Shown here piece by piece: positions 16,574 to 23,216 of a stretch of 50,791 nt of DNA; position 1 is the first letter of the stretch, and every line of letters starts with the position of its first letter. The stretch comes from Nitrosomonas sp. GTDB lineage: Bacteria > Pseudomonadota > Gammaproteobacteria > Burkholderiales > Nitrosomonadaceae. Below the pieces are notes generated by a model, which saw only the letters and a list, made by a program, of their open reading frames with translations, made no database searches and was not told the DNA's origin. The position numbers and the translations under genes are program-made. Location of the stretch: the NCBI RefSeq assembly GCF_021731985.1, contig NZ_JAKFWH010000067.1, positions 1 through 50,791 on the forward strand, written 5' to 3'.

Positions 16574-16888
16574 ATGTATACTATTGCAGAAACAGATGTT
16601 TTTAGCCGCTATGTCAGTGATTATTGGACAGAAGATGAACGCGCAGCTTTTGCTGTCTGGATCGCAGAACACTATGACACCGGAGACGTTGTTCCAGGAT
16701 CTGGTGGTTGCAGAAAAGTGCGCTGGTCACGCAAAGGCAGAGGAAAAAGCGGCGGTTTGCGTGTAATCTATTACAACATGCTGGAAGACGGAACAATCTG
16801 GTTGTTGCTGATTTACTCCAAAAATGAGCACGAGAACATTCCTGCACATTTACTTAAAGCAATTAAGGAAAAAATAACATGCCTATGA
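16574..16888 (+). CDS. RelE/HigB-family toxin
   Basis: 104 residues. RelE-superfamily traits: DYWTEDERAAFAVWIAEH in the helical hairpin, GSGGCRKVRWSRKGRGKSGGLRVIYYN as the positively charged core, and LLLIYSKNEHENIPAHLLKAIKE at the end. This is the subgroup paired with Xre antitoxins. An in-frame stop lies three codons upstream of ATG 16574, so no longer form is possible, and no ribosome site is visible. It overlaps the antitoxin gene by 10 bp. Expected to cleave mRNA on ribosomes. Confidence 0.85.
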   Translation: MYTIAETDVFSRYVSDYWTEDERAAFAVWIAEHYDTGDVVPGSGGCRKVRWSRKGRGKSGGLRVIYYNMLEDGTIWLLLIYSKNEHENIPAHLLKAIKEKITCL

Positions 16889-17187
16889 CTGAAAAAGAAT
16901 TAAAGAAGCGAGACGCCAAGCGTGATTTGGGTGCCGAGCTACTGGAATCTGTTACTCAAATGAAATCAGGTCGTGCAAGCCGGACACATAAAGTTGAACT
17001 CCCTCCAGTTGTTTCAGCACGCATAAAATCCGGTTTATCTCAATCAGATTTTGCAAAGCTCTTGGGTGTATCAGTGAGAACCTTACAGGATTGGGAACAA
17101 GGTCGCCGCCAGCCAAGCGGTGCAGCCAAGACATTGATCAGCATAGCCGAACGCCGCCCCGATATTTTGAAGGAAATCGCCGCTTAA
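16879..17187 (+). CDS. Xre-family (HigA-like) antitoxin
   Basis: 102 residues. An N-terminal toxin-binding helix (DAKRDLGAELLESVTQMKSGR) is followed by a complete Xre helix-turn-helix (SARIKSGLSQSDFAKLLGVSVRTLQDWEQGRRQPSGAAKTLISIA). It overlaps the toxin gene and probably autoregulates through the palindrome at 16552-16566. The alternative start at Met3 is possible. A second gene (17230-17442) repeats its N-terminal helix. Confidence 0.88.
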   Translation: MPMTEKELKKRDAKRDLGAELLESVTQMKSGRASRTHKVELPPVVSARIKSGLSQSDFAKLLGVSVRTLQDWEQGRRQPSGAAKTLISIAERRPDILKEIAA

Positions 17188-17229
17188 CCGCCTCCTGCTC
17201 AATCCGCCAAGACCTTGAAAGAAAAAAAC

Positions 17230-17442
17230 ATGAAGGCAGAAAAACCACTAACCGATAAAGAGCTGGAAGAATGGGAGAGCAGCCGGGATCTAGACGCTGA
17301 GTTACTTGATTCTGTACGTCAAATGAAAGCTGGAAAAGGCCATGTTGCCATGTCATATCAGGAACAAGTAAAGCGGGATATTGAAGCGCTTAACAAAGTG
17401 GATAAGCAAGATAATACTGCTGATATGGGTGATTATTTATGA
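17230..17442 (+). CDS. antitoxin-like protein of a decayed MazF module
   Basis: 70 residues from ATG 17230. The first part (KELEEWESSRDLDAELLDSVRQMKAGKG) closely parallels the N-terminus of the preceding HigA-like antitoxin (KELKKRDAKRDLGAELLESVTQMKSGR), but the helix-turn-helix is absent. It ends ADMGDYL, and its stop overlaps the ATG of the broken MazF frame (ATGA, 17439-17442). It looks like a hybrid: a HigA-type start fused to the tail of the original MazF antitoxin. It may be inactive. Confidence 0.6.
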   Translation: MKAEKPLTDKELEEWESSRDLDAELLDSVRQMKAGKGHVAMSYQEQVKRDIEALNKVDKQDNTADMGDYL

Positions 17443-17774
17443 CCCTGTATCAACGGAGCGATATTGCGCTTTGCGCTGATGGAAGGGGTGACTACACCGC
17501 AAACCCCGTCTCGTAGTGATTGTTCAGAATACAGATTATATTGAAGGCATGGAAAGTATTACCGTTTGCCCGATAACCAGCGCTTTGAGTACTGCTAGGT
17601 GTGAGGGTGCGATTAAAGGCAGATAACGCAACTGGTTTAAAGGAAATATCTGAAGTTGAAGTCGACAAAATAACGACTATTCGCATTACCAGGCTGAACA
17701 AAAAGATCGGAGAAGCTGCAGAGAAAGAACTCAATAAAATTAATTACGCCTTACGAGTCTGGTTGGATTTATAA
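17439..17774 (+). pseudogene. mazF/pemK-like toxin, frameshifted
   Basis: Three frames together read a MazF/PemK toxin. The first frame, MTLYQRSDIALCADGRGDYTANPVS, ends at TAG 17514. The next frame gives KPRLVVIVQNTDYIEGMES, then ITVCPITSALSTAR. The third gives RVRLKADNATGLKEISEVEV, then DKITTIRITRLNKKIGEAAE, ending RVWLDL and a stop at 17772. At least two frameshifts are needed, so it cannot make an active toxin. The order antitoxin-toxin with ATGA overlap is typical. Loss of the toxin with the antitoxin kept is a common decay route. Confidence 0.85.
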
Positions 17775-18169
17775 ACTGCCAATGCCTTGAACAAAGCTTA
17801 ATCAGATAATTTATACGCATAGCGCATAGAACTTTATCTGCTTCTGTTTGAATAGCTTCTGTTTCTTATTTAACTTTGTAGCCACCGCGTAGCGGCTTGC
17901 CCTTGACAGGCTGCCGCCGCTCAAGAAAAATAAGTCAAAAGAGGGATTGGGGTATCGCAGGTTTCGCGCGCGTAACGCGCGTGCAGAAACAAGGCGAGTT
18001 TCCCCAGACCCCGAGACATGAGCACCCCAATCGCTCATACATACCGGTTCTGGGTCGGCGGCAGCCTGTCAAGGGTGGCGCTCTGAATAATTACAAACTA
18101 TTCTCTCAAGTATAGGAGGCTATTAGCCGTCAATTTAAGGATTTGACTTCTCACAATAGATAATTCGCC
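17775..18169. other. gene-free structured region of the prophage
   Basis: About 395 bp without a credible gene. It is dominated by the long nested inverted repeat at 17900-18075. An open frame across the hairpin (17897-18115) is a by-product of the symmetry. Confidence 0.6.
17900..18075. repeat. 176-bp nested inverted repeat, candidate phage origin or packaging signal
   Basis: Outer arms 17900-17918 and 18057-18075 are a perfect 19-bp inverted repeat (CCCTTGACAGGCTGCCGCC and its complement). Inner arms 17941-17953 and 18024-18036 match at 12 of 13 positions around GATTGGGGT. The centre 17967-17981 is CGCGCGT-A-ACGCGCG. On single-stranded phage DNA this would fold into a long hairpin, as in intergenic regions of filamentous phages holding the origins and the packaging signal. 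The role is inferred. Confidence 0.7.
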
Positions 18170-18892
18170 ATGTTTCTTGATGACAAGAAGAATTTTCAAA
18201 CGGTCTGGCAACTGGCGCATAGTTGGGTAGGTATTGATCCAATCGAAACGGATGCCAACGCGATTCCACAAGAGGTTCGTAGTGCTATTCATTTATTGAT
18301 GTTTGCCATACGCAAAAATGAAATTTCCGTACGAACACGCCAGAGATTGATCTTTGTCGATGACTCTGTCATTTCCTTAGCCGCTGAAGCACTTCACTAT
18401 AAAAAAATTGATTCCTGCTTAAAACAGGATCAGTTTAATCAAAAGTATCTTGATTCCCTTTATGTAAAGCGTAATGAAATCCTTGACTGGTGCGCTAAAA
18501 TTTATTGCGAACCGCCTTCCTGCTGGGTACCGAAGCATCTATCTGATGGGCGAGTTACCCGTAATGCTGCCAGAAATAATTTATCAACAGAAGACAAGGT
18601 TGATACCTCCCAGCAAAGAGAAGCCGCTTATGACAGGCATAAACCAGTTGAAAATCTGAAGAAAGATTGTATACATTACTGGCTGCAACATCAGAGTTAC
18701 AGTAATAACCAGGCAGCCATAAAATTCTATGAAGAATTGCCAATCGACAAAAAAAGACTGCTATCCGAATCCAATGCAAACCGTACGCTTGCCCAGGCTA
18801 TTTCGGATTATAAAAACCGCGAACGTCTAAAAGAGAAAGGCAAACTGCCGCATTGGTTACTCAATTTTAATCCAGAAAATCCCCACACGTAA
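18170..18892 (+). CDS. hypothetical prophage protein (240 aa)
   Basis: I do not recognise a family. The protein is soluble and mixed-charge, with a WQLAHSWVG motif near residue 13, a cluster of Cys/Trp (LDWCAKIYCEPPSCWVPKH, about 103-121) that could bind metal, and a helical basic C-terminus (LAQAISDYKNRERLKEKGKLPHWLL). It sits between the structured region and the AlpA-like regulator, in the early-gene position, so a regulatory or replication role is possible. Codon use and GC look like the phage genes rather than the AT-rich cargo. Confidence 0.65.
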   Translation: MFLDDKKNFQTVWQLAHSWVGIDPIETDANAIPQEVRSAIHLLMFAIRKNEISVRTRQRLIFVDDSVISLAAEALHYKKIDSCLKQDQFNQKYLDSLYVKRNEILDWCAKIYCEPPSCWVPKHLSDGRVTRNAARNNLSTEDKVDTSQQREAAYDRHKPVENLKKDCIHYWLQHQSYSNNQAAIKFYEELPIDKKRLLSESNANRTLAQAISDYKNRERLKEKGKLPHWLLNFNPENPHT

Positions 18893-18899
18893 TACTACT

Positions 18900-18977
18900 G
18901 GCTGCGCGCAGTCGGTATGCCTTAAAACCCGCTCTAATGCTTGATTTGTCGTAGACGTCATACGTTTACGCGCAGCC
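18900..18977. repeat. inverted repeat in the regulatory gap before the AlpA-like gene
   Basis: GGCTGCGCG (18900-18908) and CGCGCAGCC (18969-18977) are perfect 9-bp arms 60 bp apart; the left arm is itself part of the palindrome CTGCGCGCAG. Possible regulator site or secondary structure in single-stranded phage DNA. Confidence 0.4.
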
Positions 18978-19007
18978 GCAATTCTCAATGGTTGTAAGTC
19001 TATAGAT

Positions 19008-19040
19008 ACTGATTCCATGTTAATCAAATATGGAGTCAGT
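19008..19040. promoter_or_regulatory. inverted repeat over the AlpA-like gene start
   Basis: ACTGATTCCAT (19008-19018) and ATGGAGTCAGT (19030-19040) are 11-bp arms with one mismatch and an 11-nt loop, ending 1 bp before the start at 19042 and covering its GGAG ribosome site. It may be an autoregulatory operator or a translation-blocking hairpin. Confidence 0.45.
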
Positions 19041-19041
19041 C

Positions 19042-19236
19042 ATGCAAAGCCCATTACTCACTACTAAACAAGCTGCACCCATCTTGGGCGTTAGTGTCGC
19101 TTTCCTGGAACGAGACCGTTGGACAGGTGCGCGAGTGCCTTTCATCAAAATCGGCAGCCGTGCAGTTCGCTATCGTTTGAGCGATCTGCACGCTTATATT
19201 GAATCGCGTCTCTGTCAATCCACCAGTCAGTACTGA
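19042..19236 (+). CDS. AlpA-like helix-turn-helix regulator
   Basis: 64 residues. LLTTKQAAPILGVSVAFLERDRW is a MerR/AlpA-type helix-turn-helix, followed by FIKIGSRAVRYRLSDLHAYIESR, the wing and C-terminal helix typical of excisionase/AlpA regulators in phages. ATG 19042 is preferred because GGAG lies 8 bp upstream; an ATG at 19030 would add four residues. It probably controls phage gene expression or excision. The next small gene begins 6 bp after its stop. Confidence 0.75.
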   Translation: MQSPLLTTKQAAPILGVSVAFLERDRWTGARVPFIKIGSRAVRYRLSDLHAYIESRLCQSTSQY

Positions 19237-19242
19237 GGTGTT

Positions 19243-19416
19243 ATGGACACGTCAGTACGTAGCAGCGGAAAGCAACCGAGTCCCGGTGAATTAATTGCAG
19301 AAAGTATTGTGCAATTAAGGGACGCATCAAACGGTGATCGCCAGTCCTTAATTGATGCAAGAGAAGTATCAATAAACCCAGGTTCGATGCGAAGCGAATT
19401 CGAGGCACGAGAATGA
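19243..19416 (+). CDS. small hypothetical protein (57 aa)
   Basis: An ATG at 19243 with GAGGTG just upstream opens a 57-codon frame starting MDTSVRSSGKQPSPGEL and ending EFEARE. It is hydrophilic, without a membrane segment or known motif. It lies between the AlpA-like regulator and the ssDNA-binding protein in the same direction, with a short inverted repeat (CAATTAAGG/CCTTAATTG) inside. Ribosome site and position support it; no family match is known. Confidence 0.5.
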   Translation: MDTSVRSSGKQPSPGELIAESIVQLRDASNGDRQSLIDAREVSINPGSMRSEFEARE

Positions 19417-19463
19417 GCTAAGCATCGAACCATTTTTTTATCAACTAAGCAGGAGTATTAATA

Positions 19464-19778
19464 ATGAAAACACTAGTAGCCAATGTACAACGCACGCACG
19501 GCGTCAGCAAAACCAATGGAAAACCCTATGACATGCACGTCATCACCGTGTTGATGCCATTGCAAAACGTTTCACAAGGTAATTACAACGTAGAAGGCTA
19601 TGGCACGGTTCCGGCTGAAATGGTTCTTGATCCTGCAATACTGCACAAATTCAAGAATTTGAAAGATCCATCCTATCTTGATCTGACGGTTGAACAAGTT
19701 TTAATGTTTGGCGAAATCAAAAACATTGTTACCGATGCCTCACCGATTCAGCCAACCCAAAAAGCCGCCAACGGATAG
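19464..19778 (+). CDS. phage ssDNA-binding protein (gene V-like)
   Basis: 104 residues, with GGAG before ATG 19464. The beta-rich sequence MKTLVANVQRTHGVSKTNGKPYDMHVITVL and the acidic/polar tail (TDASPIQPTQKAANG) fit inovirus single-stranded DNA-binding proteins, which coat phage ssDNA before export. It lies just before Rep, matching their usual partnership. The fold assignment comes from size, composition and position rather than a diagnostic motif. Confidence 0.65.
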   Translation: MKTLVANVQRTHGVSKTNGKPYDMHVITVLMPLQNVSQGNYNVEGYGTVPAEMVLDPAILHKFKNLKDPSYLDLTVEQVLMFGEIKNIVTDASPIQPTQKAANG

Positions 19779-19842
19779 TAACACTAGTCCGTTCATTCCC
19801 ATTTTGGGAAAAAAGCTTACAAATTGATACCCGGTTAAGGAC

Positions 19843-20868
19843 ATGGCAAATGAAATCTTCGTCGATTGGATCTCCATTTCTCAGTTACATCAAACTGAAG
19901 AACAACTCCCAATCTATTGCGGAGGAATCATCGTCAATTATGACCCCCTCGGCAATGCGCGCCATGAAAGAGTTTGCGCCGCGTCTTTTCCGGGATCATT
20001 TGAAACAAGTATCCGGCTCAAAAGTGACGGTAAACATACGTCACTCAGTGGAAACGTGGGCAGGTTTTCTCGCAAAGACAACCTGTTCAACTTGGGATTC
20101 CGGGAAACTCTCGCCAAAGCTAATCGAATATGCCTGGCTCGAGGCTTGCCAGCTTTTACTCCCGCAAAAATTCGGGCTTCAGATTACGAAGCAGAATCAC
20201 AAGGTGCGCGAGTATCTCGTCTGGACATCACCTGTAACTTTGCGACGGGTTCAGAATCCCAGGCCAGAGCCTTAATCCGATGGCTAGGCAATCGCTCAGT
20301 CTCCCGAATGAAAAAAGGCAGAGTCGGCGATGAATCGGTTTGGTGGGTTAACACCCGACACATGCTTAAAGCTTACATCAAGCACATTGAAATGCTCAAG
20401 CATGGCTGTAGTCCCGATGATTTGGTTTATCAATGGTGCAAAGAGCAAGGAGTAGTGAGAGTGGAAATCGAACTAAAAAAACGTCTTTTATTTGATGAAG
20501 GCTTAAACAAACTGGAAAACATCACTGATGAGAAATTAATCCATATTTTTCACGATGAAACGGAAATCTTTAGCCGTGTCGATCGCAGCGATGAACCTGA
20601 CATACTGGACGCTATACCAGCAAAAAGCCGCGTGTATGCCTCTGCTTGGTTAGCTGGTCAAGACCTTAGAAATCTTCTCAGTAATGGCACGTTATACCGC
20701 CATGCCAAAATCTTGCGGGAATACGGCATTGATATTCTGGAACCCCGCAATATCGAGCAATTTCCCGTGAAAGTTCAAATCGTCGACCTAAAGCCTTTAT
20801 CAATGCCTTCCTGGTATAGCCTCGAAGAACAAGAGCCAGTCTTACGTCTAGTTGTTAATGAAAAATGA
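19843..20868 (+). CDS. rolling-circle replication initiator (gene II/X, RstA-like)
   Basis: 341 residues. Family blocks of the phage/plasmid replication protein II/X group are seen: NEIFVDWISISQLH at the start, GARVSRLDITCNF (about 122-134), KAYIKHIEMLKHG and VVRVEIELKKRLL (about 170-215). It should nick the double-stranded origin of the phage to start rolling-circle replication. Its likely target is the structured region upstream. It sits between the SSB and major coat genes. Confidence 0.85.
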   Translation: MANEIFVDWISISQLHQTEEQLPIYCGGIIVNYDPLGNARHERVCAASFPGSFETSIRLKSDGKHTSLSGNVGRFSRKDNLFNLGFRETLAKANRICLARGLPAFTPAKIRASDYEAESQGARVSRLDITCNFATGSESQARALIRWLGNRSVSRMKKGRVGDESVWWVNTRHMLKAYIKHIEMLKHGCSPDDLVYQWCKEQGVVRVEIELKKRLLFDEGLNKLENITDEKLIHIFHDETEIFSRVDRSDEPDILDAIPAKSRVYASAWLAGQDLRNLLSNGTLYRHAKILREYGIDILEPRNIEQFPVKVQIVDLKPLSMPSWYSLEEQEPVLRLVVNEK

Positions 20869-20906
20869 TTCCACCCCTAAGCCAATTCTTAAAAGTTGTT
20901 TTAGGA

Positions 20907-20920
20907 GTGCAATTTTGCAC
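20907..20920. other. small palindrome before the coat gene
   Basis: GTGCAA-TT-TTGCAC, perfect 6-bp arms, between Rep and the major coat gene and 24 bp before its ATG. Possible operator or RNA-processing stem; unproven. Confidence 0.3.
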
Positions 20921-20943
20921 CATTTAACCAAGGAGTATTAAAC

Positions 20944-21201
20944 ATGTTCAAAAAATCATTAGATGTCGTGAAGACTATCGGTAACAGCATCAAAGAAACA
21001 GTAATCGAAGGTGAATACCTGGGTAAAGGTGGTTTAGTTGCTGCCGGTACTATGATTGCTGCTCCTGCTTTTGCCGCCGTTGATGCAGCAGTTACCACGG
21101 CATTAAGCACCGCACTAACTGACGTGGGAACTGTAGGCAGCGCAGTATTTGTTGTAATCATTGCTGCCGCTGCGTTCAAACTGTTACGCCGCGCAGTTTA
21201 A
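20944..21201 (+). CDS. major coat protein (gene VIII-like)
   Basis: 85 residues, with AAGGAG 10 bp upstream. A long basic leader ends APAFA, a signal-peptidase site after Ala44, leaving a mature 41-residue protein. The mature part has a negatively charged start (AVDAA), one hydrophobic helix (VGSAVFVVIIAAAAF) and a basic end (KLLRRAV) for DNA contact. This is exactly the filamentous-phage major coat layout. Followed by a hairpin that may end a high-level transcript. Confidence 0.92.
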   Translation: MFKKSLDVVKTIGNSIKETVIEGEYLGKGGLVAAGTMIAAPAFAAVDAAVTTALSTALTDVGTVGSAVFVVIIAAAAFKLLRRAV

Positions 21202-21257
21202 TTAACAAGACTGGTCTTTGCACGACTTTGTAAAAGTAAACAAAGGCCAGTTGTTAA
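21202..21257 (+). terminator. hairpin after the major coat gene
   Basis: TTAACAAGACTGGTCTTTG (21202-21220) pairs with CAAAGGCCAGTTGTTAA (21241-21257), allowing a small bulge and one mismatch. Filamentous phages such as M13 have a central terminator directly behind gene VIII. No U-run is present, so it may only attenuate. Confidence 0.5.
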
Positions 21258-21260
21258 ACG

Positions 21261-21566
21261 ATGAGCTACCTATTCAAAGACCGCTGCCTCAGCACAACAA
21301 CTGATTTATATACTTTTGTATCTGCTGACTGCCCGGCATTACTCTCAAACGGTTCAACGGTTTCATGCGTACCAACGGCCACCGGCGTTGATGTTACCTA
21401 TTTCGACCCATTCAATGCTGTTACCACAACGCATTCAATCACGCCCTCATTAATCACTTGTCCGGATCTGATCGGCGATGCTGTGACCTTAGGCTGGCAA
21501 GTTGTGCTGGTACTTATTACCGCTTGGGCATTCCGTATTCTTTATAAGGTGGCAGCAAACCGATGA
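21261..21566 (+). CDS. minor coat/membrane protein of the inovirus
   Basis: 101 residues with an N-terminal polar, Cys-containing domain (DRCLSTTTDLYTFVSADCPALL, then CVPTATG, TCPDLIG) and one C-terminal membrane helix (VTLGWQVVLVLITAWAFRILYKV). It is placed between coat and adsorption protein, where minor virion proteins are encoded. The stop overlaps the start of a 23-codon frame as ATGA. Assignment is from topology and position. Confidence 0.7.
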   Translation: MSYLFKDRCLSTTTDLYTFVSADCPALLSNGSTVSCVPTATGVDVTYFDPFNAVTTTHSITPSLITCPDLIGDAVTLGWQVVLVLITAWAFRILYKVAANR

Positions 21567-21634
21567 TTATCGACTTTCAACTTTACGCGGTTTTCTTTGC
21601 CATTGTGGGGTCAGTATGGCTTATTTTGCGTTAA
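21563..21634 (+). CDS. 23-aa hydrophobic microprotein, gene VII/IX-like
   Basis: ATG 21563 overlaps the preceding stop (ATGA), and the frame runs MIIDFQLYAVFFAIVGSVWL then ILR and stop. It is one hydrophobic helix with an N-terminal Asp and C-terminal Arg, the arrangement of the tiny tip proteins pVII/pIX (about 32 residues) of Ff phages. It ends inside the first codons of the adsorption protein gene (start 21616). Too short for automatic annotation; supported by coupling and composition only. Confidence 0.55.
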   Translation: MIIDFQLYAVFFAIVGSVWLILR

Positions 21635-22932
21635 TACTTATTTCCTTTTTTTCTCTTTCTGCCAATGCTTCGACTGTTTTTGACATGGGCGAGCACTCCG
21701 GCATTATTCGTGATTCGAATGGTAACTTTTCCAAAGTAAGCGCTAATGGATCAATCAGAACATTAACTAGCAATACCGCTCTTGCTCTTGTAGAAAAGCC
21801 AATCATTCAGACTTCAAAGGGTGCGCTTGAAGTAAGCTTGAATCGAACCGTTCCTGTTGATGTCCCGCGTATCGGTAAAGCAATCGGTGCTTTTGCTCAA
21901 AAAGTCGGCCCTCTTTCCATGGCGCTTGCTACTGTAGACCTTATCTGTTCCCTGAGTAATATTTGTAATCAATCCGGTTCTTGGATTGCTGGCGGTGTAG
22001 ATCCCAATCCAAGTCTGCCAAATTCATATCCGGTTTCTGATGGACAGTGGTGGGGCTGGAATTCAAATTATTATCCTGATGTTCAATCTGCATGTTCCGA
22101 TACTGCGAGATTGACTGTTAATGTCGGTTCAGGTGCTCAATTCGATCATTATGAGGTAATTGATTCTTCTACCTATCGGTGTTACGGTAAATTGCCGCAG
22201 TATCCCGGCAATGTTTATTTTGCTTCTAATACAAATAAGATCACTGGTTGTGCCCCCCAATACACTCTTAATGGTTCTACTTGTCAGAAATCTGGTGTAA
22301 CCACTTCACATCCTGCTACTGCCAACGATTGGACAGCCAAAGAATCATTATTAAATAATTCAGGTTTTACTCCAGAATTATTCAATGCGGGTGAATCAAT
22401 ACCAACCGGAACCCCAGTTTTAACCGGTTCTCCTGTCAATGTACCCATGGGAACTACAACAAAAACATTAAAAGACGGCTCCGGCACTGTTACAGGCACT
22501 GAATCCGCTGTCACTTCGTTGAGTATTACTGATGGCGCAACCAGTACCGCACCCAATGTTATTAACATTACTGAAACAATGATAAACACCACATACAACA
22601 CCAGCAACGTGGTCACCGGATCAATGACGACAACAACAGATCCTGTACAGCCACTCAGACCAAGCAAAACCGATCCATTAGAAATCAAGTTCGATACGGT
22701 CAACGACACGCCTTTAACTGAAAAAATTGTTACCGCACCATTTACAACGACTTCATGGGGTTCCGGCGAATGTCCTCCCGACATTGCAATGAATCTGACA
22801 CGCGGGAATTACTCAATCGATTCTCAGCCTTTTTGTGATTTTGCTATTTCCTTAAAACCCGTACTGCTCCTGGTTGCTGCGCTTGCAGGTGCTTACATTG
22901 TCATTACTTCTACGAGGCCAACAGCATCATGA
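21616..22932 (+). CDS. adsorption/minor coat protein (gene III-like)
   Basis: 438 residues from ATG 21616, which gives a clean signal peptide (MAYFALILISFFSLSANA); a longer frame from 21502 would lose it. The ectodomain has Cys pairs (CSLSNICNQSG, CSDTARL, CYGK, CAPQYTLNGSTC) and a long Thr/Ser/Asn-rich linker (about residues 230-380), then SGECPPDI and a C-terminal membrane anchor (LKPVLLLVAALAGAYIVIT). This is the pIII layout: receptor-binding domains, linker, membrane anchor. Receptor unknown. Overlaps the next gene by 4 bp. Confidence 0.8.
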   Translation: MAYFALILISFFSLSANASTVFDMGEHSGIIRDSNGNFSKVSANGSIRTLTSNTALALVEKPIIQTSKGALEVSLNRTVPVDVPRIGKAIGAFAQKVGPLSMALATVDLICSLSNICNQSGSWIAGGVDPNPSLPNSYPVSDGQWWGWNSNYYPDVQSACSDTARLTVNVGSGAQFDHYEVIDSSTYRCYGKLPQYPGNVYFASNTNKITGCAPQYTLNGSTCQKSGVTTSHPATANDWTAKESLLNNSGFTPELFNAGESIPTGTPVLTGSPVNVPMGTTTKTLKDGSGTVTGTESAVTSLSITDGATSTAPNVINITETMINTTYNTSNVVTGSMTTTTDPVQPLRPSKTDPLEIKFDTVNDTPLTEKIVTAPFTTTSWGSGECPPDIAMNLTRGNYSIDSQPFCDFAISLKPVLLLVAALAGAYIVITSTRPTAS

Positions 22933-23216
22933 GTTTAATTACTATTCCCCTGGGTGGATTCCTTGAATTGTTTGCTGCTCCCATTGTTCGCAAGGCTCTT
23001 GCCGGCCTGGGGCTCGGCGTTCTGGTTTTTACCATCATATCGACCACACTGGCGGCCTTGATCGCACTGGCGCAAACGTATTACGGTGGCATTACCGGCT
23101 TTGCTGCTGGAATTATCGGCTTGGCTGGATTCGGTGAGGCATTCGGCATTGTGTCCGGCGCTTTGACTTTTAAAGCGGTTCTGGCCAGTGGTAAAGTTTT
23201 TGGGGTCGTATCATGA
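22929..23216 (+). CDS. DUF2523-like minor coat protein (gene VI-like)
   Basis: 95 residues, almost entirely hydrophobic with about three membrane segments and many Gly/Ala (IVRKALAGLGLGVLVFTIISTTLAALIA, then FAAGIIGLAGFGEAFGIVSGAL). This matches the DUF2523 proteins that replace pVI in many inoviruses. ATGA overlaps link it to the pIII-like gene before and Zot after, so the three are translated as a unit. Confidence 0.8.
   Translation: MSLITIPLGGFLELFAAPIVRKALAGLGLGVLVFTIISTTLAALIALAQTYYGGITGFAAGIIGLAGFGEAFGIVSGALTFKAVLASGKVFGVVS

Noticed and set aside
17897..18115. 72-codon open frame across the structured region
   Set aside because: It lies over the nested inverted repeat, has no ribosome site and a composition set by the hairpin.
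21502..21615. Longer N-terminus for the pIII-like protein
   Set aside because: It would bury the obvious signal peptide starting at 21616 and overlap two upstream genes.
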